Origin: Fonticula alba
Lineage: Eukaryota > Opisthokonta > Rotosphaerida > Fonticulaceae
DNA length: 24,392 nucleotides
Direction of reading: 5' to 3'
Assembly (NCBI RefSeq): GCF_000388065.1
Contig: NW_009242972.1
Location: forward strand, 2,096,409 to 2,120,800
The notes below the pieces were generated by a model. That model worked only from the letters and a program-made list of their open reading frames with translations, ran no database searches and had not been told where the DNA came from. Numbering within the stretch: the stretch's first letter is position 1; each line of letters opens with the position of its first letter. Shown here piece by piece: positions 1-11,376 of this stretch. Both the position numbers and the translations under genes were made by a program.

Positions 1-1853
1 CTGTCCTCGCTGGCGGGGCATGCGCGCACACGGCGTTCCCGGCCCGCAGGTCACCTGGCTATCCCGCGGTCGATTTGCGACTGCACGCAGGAGCTGTCCA
101 CCGAGCCAGTCCCTGGTGCATCGGAGGCCCTGCGCTGCGTGTCGGAAACCACCCTGCAGACCGACTCGCCAGCGGCCCCGGAGCCGGGGTACCTTCCGGC
201 CCCGGCCGACTCGCGTGTCGCCGAACTGGCGTGCGTCCCGGCCAGTCTCCTCGCCACAATGTGCCAATGTGCCCTCTTTATGCTGACTCTGGCTGTCTCC
301 CGCCCCCCCCCCCCCCCCCCCCCCCCCCTGCTCGCTGGCCGCCAGCAATTCTGCTCGGCAATTCCTTCGCCGGCAGGTGGTGGACCTCCTCCGGCGGCAT
401 CCGGTTTCTTGCCAGTCGCTGGCCTTCATCCGAACCTGCATCGAGAGTGGATGGTGTGTGGGCGCCGTGTGGCTCTTGCGCCTTTCCCCTTTTTTCCATT
501 GCCCCCTCCCCCCCACCCTCCCCCCCCTGTGCCGGCATCCAGACTGACTCCCTTCCTGGGCCATCCCCTTCGGGCACATGTTCCTAGCTATTTCCCATAC
601 AAATCGCTGTTCAGCATCCCGCTGCCGCTGGTGCACACGCGCCGTGCCGCTTCCCTGCTGGGCCCCTCGCTCGGGGCCCTGGCCCTGACGCCGCTGTCGC
701 TGACCCGGCTGCCGGGGGATGTGTTCTTTGTGGACGACCGCAGCGACTTCCTCACCTGTCGGGAGAGCTATGAGTCGGAGCAGCGGACTTTGGCGGGCGG
801 CGTGACCCCGCCGGCACGCCTGGACAACCCGGGGCTCGAGGGGCGTGGTGCCGGGCTGCGCGCCGCGCAGCAGCCCGTCATCGATGTCATTGGCCGAGTG
901 CTGTTGTCGAGGCCGCGTGGCGGCTGGCGGCGGATCCCCAGCAGTCGGGCATGTGCCCGGTGTCGCATGGCCCGAGGTCATTCCTTCTACAGCCTGTGCT
1001 CGGCAGATGGCGAGTCGCAGCGGGCCCTCGAAGATGGCCAGGCCGATGGCCATGCACCTGCGGAGGCCCTCGTCAGCCAGGACGTCGAGCAGCATGCCTG
1101 CTCGGTAAAGGTACGGCCTTTTTGGGAGGGGAAGGGGGCGCGGGGGCGCCGGGGGCGCCGGGGGCGCGGCGGACGCGGCGGACGCGGGGGGTGCGGGGAT
1201 TCCCTGACTGTGGACCAACATGCTGACCGCCTTGGCCGTCATGTAGCCGAACAAGCTGCCCTTCTGGATTATCTTCTCGCTGAAGGCCGACTCGCTGGAG
1301 TTCTACTTCGCCGGGCCGGCCGGGGTGCTTGTGCAGCCGGAGGACCGCGACCGGGTGCTGGACGCCGTGTGCACGGCCCTCCTCCGGGTCACCAACCGCG
1401 TGAACCGGCAGATTCTCCTGCTGCACGCGTGGCAGACGCACCGGTGCTCGAAGTTGCTCATGCCGCCGGACGGGGTGCTGGTGGCGTCGCCGTCGGCCGG
1501 AGCCGGGGGCGTCGGGGGCGGGTCCAGCGGCTCGGCCAGCGGCCCGGGCTCCGGGTCCTTGATGTCGGGCTCGGTGGTGAGCACGCCGGCGTCCAGTGCG
1601 GTGGCCGGGGCCGGTCCCGGTGGGCCGGGCTCCGGGCTCATGTCCCCGGTGGCCGGAGCCGGCCCCGGGGCTGGGACCGGCCCCGGGCCCGGGGTCGGCG
1701 CCAGCTCCAGTGGCGGCCCCTTGGCCTCGGGCGGGGTGGGTGCCTCGGCCGGCCCCGGGCCCGGGGCCGGTGGGCTGAAGCATTTCACCGGCGGCCCGGC
1801 GGCTGGCGGCCACTCGGGCGTGGCTTCGCCGGTACCGGGAGGCACGAATGCCG

Positions 1854-1889
<36 letters not shown>

Positions 1890-2418
1890 CGGCAGCCGCC
1901 GCAACCGGCGGCATGGTGGTCGATCTGGCGGAGGAGTTCTCCTCGGAGGATGATGATGACGACACCTTTGTCGGGGATTATTCCTCCAGTGCGGCCCTCG
2001 GGGCCGGGCTGCTGGCGGGCATTGAGGCTGCCCGGCGGGCGGCCTGGCAGATGGGGCTCCCGCCGCGGCGGGCAGACCAACCGGGGCCCGGGGCCACCGG
2101 CGGCGTTCCCTGCCGGGCGGCCATCCAGCAGCAGGTGGCCCCGACGCAGTACCCGGCCCTGGTGCTGCACCTGACACGGAATCGTGGCTTCCGGGTGGGG
2201 CAGTTCGCTTGCGACCGGGTGCACCGGGTGCAGATCCCCCTGCCGCCGCGGCTGCGCGCGGCCACGGCGGTGTCGCAAATCAGCGCCCAGCTGTCGACCA
2301 TGGCCGTGACCAACCGACAGAATACCTTTGTCTACCGGCACCGGGACCTGATCTTCCTGGTCCGGCTGAGTGGCTTCGATGATGACAATCAGGCCGGGAC
2401 CGGGGGGCCCGGGCCCGG

Positions 2419-2455
<37 letters not shown>

Positions 2456-2632
2456 ACTGCAGGAACCAGCAGCGCGCCGGTGTCGCTCATCGGCACCCCC
2501 GTGCAAATGGGCCTGACTTCGGTGGCCGCGTCGCAGCCGTCGTCCGGCTCGGCGTCGCCGGTCCCCGGGTCCGGGACCGATCGGCAGGAGGATGTTCGCC
2601 GCCGGCGCCTCGGGGCCGGAAGCCAGCTGCGT

Positions 2633-2670
<38 letters not shown>

Positions 2671-5600
2671 CGCTCGGCAATCCCAGCTGGAGGTGGCCGC
2701 CCGGCCGAGCCTGCGCGTGGCGCTCGGCGACCACCCGGGGTCCGGGGCCGGGGTGGCTCCCCCGCCGCCGACGCCGGACGCGGCGGACCAGGCCAGCGGC
2801 CGGCCCTTCGCGCGCCTGGTCCGGCGGCTGCCCTCCTCGACGCTGGTGGTGGAGATCTTCGGCATGTCGCGGCCGCGCGCCGAATTCACGTCGCCCTTCC
2901 TGCACATGATCCAGCAGAAAACCGTGCAGCTGGGCCTGACGGCCCTGTCGACGCAGCTGTCCCGCCATGCGACCCTGCGCTTGGGCCCGGCGGACTTGGC
3001 CTTCCTCTTTGCGCCGAGTCTGGACGGCGGGGCGCCGGAGCAGGTGGAGGCCGTTGCGGCGGCGGCCGCGGCGGCGGCCGTCGCCACGCCCGAGCTCCAC
3101 TCTCCCCTGGCCGACAGTGTGTCTTCCTCCTCGAGCGAGGTGTTCGGGTCCACGTACCGGGCCCGGGCCGCCCTGCCGGCCATCTTCGCCCGGGACCCGC
3201 ACATGCTGCTGCTCTTTGTCAAGCAAACGGTGTCCAGCTTCCTGGTGCCCTTGTCGCTGGCCAGCGAGTCGGAGCCCCTGATCCGGGCCTTCTTCGAGCA
3301 ATTGTACGTCCGGTTGCGCCCCCGGGGCGGCGCTGCCGCCGTGTGCCTGCCCCCTGGCCGGCTGTCTGACATGCCAGTGCGCCCCCGCAAACCCCCCCCC
3401 CCCCAAAAAAACAACAACAACTAACAAACAAAAAAACCCCAACAAATCCCGGCGCTTGCCCCCGGCCCGCGCAGCTACCACTACCCCTCGACCGGGGGCG
3501 GCCCCGGTTCGGGAGCCGGCGCGCCGCCGGGCACCGACGAATCGCCCCTCCCATCCCCGGTGGCCGACGCCACAGGCCCCGGCCAGCAGCATGACCCGGC
3601 AGATGTGGCCCACACCCCGCCGGTGGTGCTCCCCGGGGAGTACTGCTTCCTGTACAATGGCAGCCACCCGCGGTCCGGGCCGGTGGGGGCGCACGAGCCG
3701 AGCTTCGGCTCCGGGGTGGCCTGCGTGCACCTGTTCATCGCCAACCACCGGGGCGAAGCGCTGTTCAGCTACCCGGCCGACCGGGGCTGCCAGCAGCCCC
3801 GATGCCCGGCACGCTGTCATGCCCAGCTGGACGCCGGGTGGGTGGCCTCCGTGTCGGAGGACATCAACACCATGCCCACGGCCTGGGCCGACTCGATGGA
3901 GGCCTGCCCGGTGCCCGGGTGGTCCCTGGGGCCCGAAGAGGGTGCCCATGCCAGCGGCCCGGCCGGCCTGCACCCGGCCCGTGGCTTGCACTTTGGCATC
4001 GACATCTGGACGCGCGGGCCAATCAAGGCCCAGGCTCTGTGCGAGCGCCTGCAATTGGCGGTCAAGCAGAGCTGCCACGACATGCTGGTGGAGCTTGTGC
4101 GTGTTTCGCCGCCGCCGCCGCATGCGCGCTGGCCTCGGTTCCCGCCACCGCCGGGCCCATGCCGCTGACGCCTCCTCGCGCCATCTAACCATCATATCAT
4201 TCTCCCTCCGCCTCTCCTCCTCTCTCTCTCTCTCCCCCCCCCCCCTCGGGTTGACTCATGCGCATGTGCCGTTTGCCGCGCGTTCTCGGCGCTTCCTCGG
4301 CTTCCCACTGCCCGGCGCAGCTCATGGCCGAGGCCGATCAGATGAGCAACACCGGGTCTGCGAGCGTGCACTCGCCTCCGGCCGGGCCGATGGTCCCGTT
4401 GTCGCCGCTCTTCTCGCCCGGCGGCCAGGGGAGCATGCTGGTGCCGGGCCTGGGCCCCGGCAGCCCCTGCTGCCAGTTCTGTGCCGGGCCCGAGTGTCCG
4501 GCCGGGGCCCGGTCGCTGGCCCTGGTGTCGGATCTCCAGGATGAGGACCTGTGCGAGTGCCACCAGGCCGCGGCCGGCATGCCAGGCGCATCGGCCCTGC
4601 TTCCAGGGGCAATGGCCGCGGCCGCTGTGCCGGCGGCGGCAGCGGCGGCAGCGGCGGCGGCAGCCTCCCCGGACGCCGGGCCGCGCTCCCGGTCGGAGGT
4701 GGTTCAGCGCCTGCTGGGCAGTGCCCCGGTCGGGGGCCGCTGGCCCGGGGCGCCCTTCTACATCGGCGGCGCGAGCCAATCGGCCGGCGGGGACCATGTG
4801 TCGCGCTTTGTCCGGGAGGTGGTCCGCCCGCTGCGGGTGTTGCTGGAGGCCTCGGCCCGGCTGGGGTCCCCGAGTGTCGACGCGCTGGCGCTCGGGCCGG
4901 AGGCCTTGGTGTGCCTGGCCGCGCGCGATCTGTCCCAGGTGGAGGTGGGTTCGGGCGCTGGTGGCCCCGGCCTCGGCCCCGGCCCCGGCCCCGGCCCCGG
5001 CCCCGAGTCGCCGGGGGACTCGCCGCTGCCCGGGTCGCCTGGGCCGGCCCCGGTGGCCGACCTGCCGGCCCCCGGCACCAGCCGGTCTTTCCCCCTGCCG
5101 GTGACCCTGTCGGATTTGGCGGTGTGCGGACGGTCGGCCGTGCCGCGCGCGCAGCATGATGTCTTCGTGCGCGGCCTGTGCGACTCGGTGTCGCAGCTCC
5201 TGTCGGATTTGGCCACGCCCATTCTGCTGACCCTGCCGAGTCGCGATGTGCGACCCGACCGGGTGTCCCTGCCACGGGCCCACACCTCGCTGGCCCTGTC
5301 GGAGGACTTTTCCCTGTGCGTCTGCCCGGGCCCTGTCCCGCCGTGTCGCGATTGATGCTCCCGGTTTTGGGGCTTTTCCCGGCCACTGCCCCCCGGGGAG
5401 TTGCTTTCCTCTTCCTCGCCCCCCCCCCCTCCCCCTCCTCCGGCCCGCCTCTCTCCCTCTCTTTCTCTCTCTCTCTCTCTCTCTGTGTGTCCTCGCCTGG
5501 TCATGCCCTTTCCCCGCGGCACGGCAAGTCACTCGGTCATTGTTTGCGGCCTGGAGCATGTGTGTGCCAACTACGGCTTCTGCCCGCACCCGGACCAAAT

Positions 5601-8600
5601 CGACGGCCCGGTGGGCGAGCACTCCACCGGCCAGTCGGTGGCCAACCAGTCGGTGGCCGGGTGTTCCGGCGGCTCGGTGGCCTCGGACGGGTCTTTCATC
5701 CACCTGACATCGCCTTTGTTCACCGGCGAGGTGACCCTCCCCGGGTCGTTGGAGACCAGCGGGTCGCCGGTGTTTGTCGGCTCCCCGGGCAGGGGCCCCG
5801 GCGGGGTGCACCTGGCCCTGGCCTCGTCGTCGCCATCGCTGGCGCCGTCGGTCGCGCCGTCGGTCGCGCCGTCGGTCCACCCGTCGCGCCGGTCGTCGGT
5901 CTTCTTCGGGGCCGGAGCACCGGCCGGGTCGGGCTTCGGCGACCTGGCGGGCGATCCGACCGACGAGGGCCCTGGCGCATCTCATGTGCTGGGCTTCCAG
6001 CCGACGGCCGGGGCCCGCGCTTCACCGGGCCCCGAGCGCGGAACCTTCACCGGGGCCCTGCCGCCCGGGGGGGCGGCGGGTTCGCCTGCGCCGGTGGCCG
6101 GGCCGGGGGCGACGGCAGCGGCGGCAACCCCCGCCACTGCCACCGCGCCGGTGTCCTCCCTGCCGGACGCCAGCAGCCTCCTGCCGGATCCGATGCCCTA
6201 CGATGCCTTCCCCCCGCCGATCGGCTCGCCAGACCCCTCGGTCTACATGTCCCCGGTGTCCGGGGGCCTGGCCCAGGCGGTGGTCTCCCTGCCGGGGGCT
6301 TCGAGCTCCGGCGCCGGGCCCGGTGGGGCGGCCTCCTTTGCCGGGACGCACTCCGGCTCGCTGCTGATGTTCGGCGGCGGCGGGGCCGGCGGGGCCGCAG
6401 CGGCGGGCGGTGTCGGCGGCGGCGGCGGCGGCGGCGGCGGGACCCTGGCCACCGGGCTTGGCACCGGCACCGGGGCCGGCCTGGCCGCGCCGGTGCTCGG
6501 CCCGAACCAGGCGCTCGATGTGCGCCGCGGGGCCTTCCTGCTGATTTCCCTGACCGCCAGCACGGTGGAGCTCCAGGCATACAATGTGTCCCGGGCCCTG
6601 GTGGATGCCGTGTCCATGAGCATTGTCCGGCATGTGAGCTGGATGGTGGCCCGGCGGACGCTGATGGACCTGGCCTCCCTGCAGAAGCTGGGTCTCTTTT
6701 GCCGGGCCCGGCTGGATGCCCCGGCCCTGGGGCTGGTCCTTTCGCCGCCCTCCTTCGCGCGGCGCTTCCTGCAGTTGCCGGCCTTTGTGATGCCGGCGGC
6801 CGGCGGGCCGGGCCCTGGCCCGGGCGCCAGCACCGGTCCTGGCCCCGGTACCGGGGGCCCCGGGGCTTCCGGGTCCAGCAGCTCGGTGGCGGCGCCCTCG
6901 GCCGCCCCGGCGCGGGCCCTGAGCGGCAATGATGGTGCCGCGGTGTCGGGCCCGGGGCCGGCATCCGGCTCGGCCAGTTTCCGGCCTGCTCGCTCGACCA
7001 AGCACATTGCCGCGGTGCTGTCCCAGTCGCGGGCCGGGTCGGTGGCGGGTGGCGGCCATCCGGGCCTGGCCACGTCCCCCGGCACGGGGCCCGGCTTCGC
7101 CGAGCTGCCGGACCCCTCCGGGGACCAGGGCGATGGCCTGGCCGGGGGGGTGTCACTGCCTGCCGGGCGCCTGGTGCACCAGCTGGGCAAGCAGCCGGCC
7201 GCCGGGGTGACGGGCCCTGGTGGGCTCTTCCTGCCGGCCGGCGGGCTGGTGGGCGGGTCGTCGCCGTTGGCCCCGGCGTCGCCGCAACCGGCGGCCCCGG
7301 CAGGCGCGCTGGCGGTGGCCGTGGCCGGGGCCGCCCCCCCGGCCGATCCGCTGCTCAGCCAGGGCGACATCACCACCGTGGTCCTGAGCATTCAGGGGGT
7401 GCACTTTTTCCTGAGCTTCGGCACCCTGCCGAGTGGGGCGCTGCGGGTGAGCGCGGCCTCGGCAGCCGCGGCGGCAGCCACCGCGGCGATGGTGGCCGCC
7501 CTGGGCCCGGGCTTCCTGCCGGAGTCCGGGCCGTCTGGGGCTTCGTCGCCGGGCGGGGCCGGGCCGGGCCTTGCCACGACCCCGGGCCCGGGTGCCGGGG
7601 CGCCTGGCCCCGGGGCCCGGGGGTCGCGCGGGCTGAAGCACCTCCAGCTGGCCCCGCGCGTTGGGGTGCGGCTGTCCTTCGCCCTGCGGCCGGACACCAT
7701 CGACCAGTTGATCCAGCTGCCCTTGCCACCAGCCCCCGGGGCCCTGGCGGCCGGCGTGCAAACGACGGCGCCATCTGTCGGCGGGCCCGGCGGCCAGCCG
7801 GCCAGCTCGAGCACCCTCTCGGCCGCCGGTCAGCTGGGCACTGTCCCGGGGTCTGGCGGCGCCTCGACCGTCGGCGGTGGCGGTGGCGGTGGCGGCGGTG
7901 GCGGCGATGCCACCCCCAGCGGTGGCGCCAGCCATCCGCAGCTCATGACCTCGCCGGCCTCGTCGTTGCTCCTGCCGCAGATCCAGGCCGGGCTCTCGGC
8001 CGGGGCGCGTGCCGCCGGTGTGGGCGCCCCCTCGACCGGGCTTGCCTCGCCCTCGAGCCGGCCGCAGCTGGCCCTGCCGACTGCCGGGGCGAGCGCCGTT
8101 GCCATGACGGCCAGCTGGCCGGGGCCGGTCCTGCCGGCCACCCGGCGACCCGGCGCGTCAGCCCGGTCCCAGCGTCTTCTGGCGCGCCTCGGCGTTGCTC
8201 CTCCTGTGTTGGCTCCGGTGTGCGTTTTTTTCTTGTCGTGCCCCCCCGCCCGGGCTGGGCCCTGTCCGCCCGTGTCCCGGCTGTGGCCGGCTCTTGATCT
8301 CCCTCCCCCTCTTTATCTCTCTCTCTCTCTCTCTCTCTCGTTCTCGTTCTCGTTCTCGTTCTCGTTCTCTCTCTCTCTCTCTCGTTCTCGTTTTCTCTCT
8401 CTCTCTCTCTCTCTCTCTCGTTCTCGTTCTCGTTCTCGTTCTCGTTCTCTCTCTCTCTCGTTCTCGCTCTCTCTCTCTCTCGTTCTCGTTCTCTCTCTCT
8501 CTTTCGCTCTCTCTCTCGCTCTCTCTCATGCCGCTGACCATCGCCGCCATAGTCACCCCACCGAGCCGAGCACCTCCCCGGCGATGGGCGACCCCGCCGC

Positions 8601-11323
8601 CGGGGATGGCTCCGCCGCGACGCTTCCCCCGCGCTTATCCTTCCTGGACCCGGACTTCGGCCTCTTCAGCATGGTGGCCGAGCCACCGGCCGAGGATAAG
8701 CCCACGAGCAGCGACCCGACGCCGGGAGCGGCGCCCACCGCGGGGCCCGAGCCGGCCGAGCACCGGGTGATCACCATCTCCCCGGCGGCGGCGGCGGCGG
8801 CCGAGATGTCGGGCGCGGCCCCGGTGCCCGGGTCGTGGGCCGGGCCGGGCCGGACCGGTTCCGATGCGGCCCCCCCGGCCGCCGGGCCGCCGCCAGTGCA
8901 CTCGGCGCCCCCGGCCCCGCGCCGGAAGCTGGTGGACCTGCGCCTGCTGCTGCGCGATGTGCACTTCGCCCGGGACCTTGTTGGGCTTCCCCAGTGGCAG
9001 GTGCTCCTGCGGTCGGGCAGCTTCCTGTCGGCCTTCTCGCGGCGGGCCCTGCTCCGGCCGGCCCCGGCCGGGGACCCGGTGGCCGCGCTGGCCGGCGACC
9101 TCCGCGGGCTGCTCTTCGCCGAGCGCGACCTGGCCCGGGTGGTGGCCGCCTGGAATGCGGTCTGCCTGCGATGGGTCACCATCGATCGAGACCGGATGAC
9201 CGGTGCGCGGGCGAGCCGCCTTTCCCTCTTTCTTTTGATTGTCTGCTCCCCCCCCCCCTCCCCCGTCTTCGGGAGGCCCGACGTGTGGCTGACATGCTCC
9301 GCCCGCCGTTTCTTGCGTGCCCCCCTGTCGGATGGGCTTCGGTTGCCCCGGCGCAGCCTCGGACATCGCCCTGCTGATCCAATCCAGTCGGGTGCTGTTT
9401 GTGGTCCGGGCGCCGATGTTTGCCTCCAAGCAATCTGGCGCCATCCGGGAAATCCATCCACCGGCTGGCGGGCTGGTGCCGACGGGCCGCGGCGCCCCGA
9501 GCACCCCGGCCGCCGCGGGCCCCACCACCGTGCAGTATGGCCCGGTGGACCTGGTGGCCGGGGGCGAGTCGGCGGCCGGGGCCGAGGGCGAGTCGGCCGC
9601 GGCCGCCCAGTCCTTCCTGCTGCCTGGCGTCCTGGAGCAGTTTGGCCGGCTGCGGCTGGCGGCCGGCATCGACACCCCGGCCCCGGGCCATGGTCTGATC
9701 AATGTCTCGGATCTGGCGTACTGCACCGCCGCCGCGGTTGGCGGTGACAGTGCCAGCGGCGGCGGCGGCGGCGGCGGTGACCCGGCCACGCCCGGCGCCC
9801 CGGCCGGCGCCGGCGCCGCCACCGCCGCCGCTGCGGACAGCCCCTCCGGCCTGACGGTGGCCGAGTGGTATGACCAGCACCTGAGCCAGTTCCTGGCCGA
9901 CTACCGGGCCTACGCCGATTTGATTGGCATCGAGTTTGCGCACGAGGCGCCGGGCGGGCAGGCCGGGGCCGGGGCCGGGGCCGGGGCCGGGGCCCCCGGC
10001 GGCCCGGACGGCGGCGGCGGCGGCGGCGGCGCGCGGCTCTTCCTCTCGCCGACGGCCTTCGTCGGGCTGCGCGGCCCCGGAGATGCGGTTGCCCGGCGGG
10101 TGTACTTCTCCCGGCCATACACGGCCCCGAGCGGGCGTGTGGGGCTGCTGCTCTTCGAGCTGGGGTTCTACGACACATCGGCCCTGTTGAGCGGGAATGC
10201 CACCATCTCGGCGGCGGTGTCCGGGCCGCTGAGCACCACCCATGTCGGGTCGTTGCTGATCGGGTTCAATGTCTTCGCCGTCCGTCAGCAGCACCCCCGG
10301 CAGCGGGCTTCGAGCGCCATGATGACGGCCCTGGCCTTCCGGGCCCGACCGAGCCAGTCCCTGTCGATGACGGCCCCGCTGCAGCGGCAGCACTCGGCCC
10401 TGCGGCCGATTTTGGCCCGCGGCTCCGGTGGTCCGGGCTCGGGCTCGGGCTCGGGCCCGGGCTCGGGCTCGGCATCGGCCGGACTGCTGGCCGGGTCCAC
10501 GGGCCGGGGCTCGTCGCCGCTGGTGGCCCCCCCTCGGGCGGGCCTTGTCGTGAATGACGAAGACCCGGAGCCCTCGGCACCGGGTGGGACGGCGGCCGGC
10601 GGCCCCCCCGGGACCGCTGTCGCCGCTGCTGCCACCAGCAGCACCACCCCCCCGACGGCCGGCACGGCCGGCTCCGCCAGTGCCACCGGGCCCGGGCCCC
10701 TGCTGCCCTCGGATGCCGGGGATGTGCGCTTTGTCCTGGCCGAGGGCAAGTCGCCGGAGGCCATGCAGCTCCGGGCGCGCATCGACCGACGCAAGGTGGT
10801 CGATGAGCGGGCCCAAATCGACGCGGCGTCCTACTGGCGCCGGCAGATCCAGCTGGAGGTCTTCACGCTGGACTTCTATGTCCGGCACTTCCAGCGTCTG
10901 CTGGAGCCGGAGCTCCGCTGGTCCAGCCAGTATACCCCCTCAACCGGGTACGCCGGGGGCAATGCCACGCGGCGGGCTGGGGCCGGCCCGGCGAGCCCGG
11001 CAGATGCGGCCTCGGCGCCGCCGCGCGGCGGCAGCCCCGGCATCCCGACGGCCATGCACCCGGCGCTGGATGTGGTGCAGCAGCTCCACCGGTTTGTCAG
11101 CCTGGCCGGGGTGTCGCCGCAGGCCCGGTCGCGCATCTACTCCGGGGTCATTCCCCTGCCGGACAGCTCCATGAGCCGGGAGGCCCTGGTGCAGTATCTG
11201 GCCCGCCAGTCGCCGGACTTCCACCTGCGGTCCATCTGGAGCGCCTGCCCGGAGGCGCGGCTGGTTTTGCGCTCTGGCCCCCGGGCCGGGGGCATGGCCG
11301 ACGGGCCGGACCCGGGACCAGGG

Positions 11324-11376
<53 letters not shown>

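Noticed and set aside
139-1953. Unspliced 604-codon plus-strand frame with poly-Pro and Arg-rich parts
   Set aside because: It runs through three inferred introns in the wrong frame. Splicing gives protein-like sequence that agrees with SZT2 blocks.
3390-3423. Pro-rich then Asn-rich C-terminus ending in TAA
   Set aside because: It lies in the intron 3304-3474. The GTACGT donor at 3304 and phase-2 join to 3475 continue the SZT2-like frame.
1073-4195. A 1,040-codon open frame on the minus strand opposite the SZT2-like exons
   Set aside because: It is a shadow frame of GC-rich codons on the other strand. It is Arg/Gly/His-rich without conserved motifs, and it crosses real introns of the plus-strand gene.
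4192-5985. Long Arg-rich minus-strand open frame
   Set aside because: Same cause: high GC at the third codon position of the sense strand removes stops on the opposite strand. No family resemblance.
8300-8527. Mobile element or satellite
   Set aside because: There are no terminal repeats, target duplication or coding capacity. It is simple CT and TTCTCG repeats within an intron.
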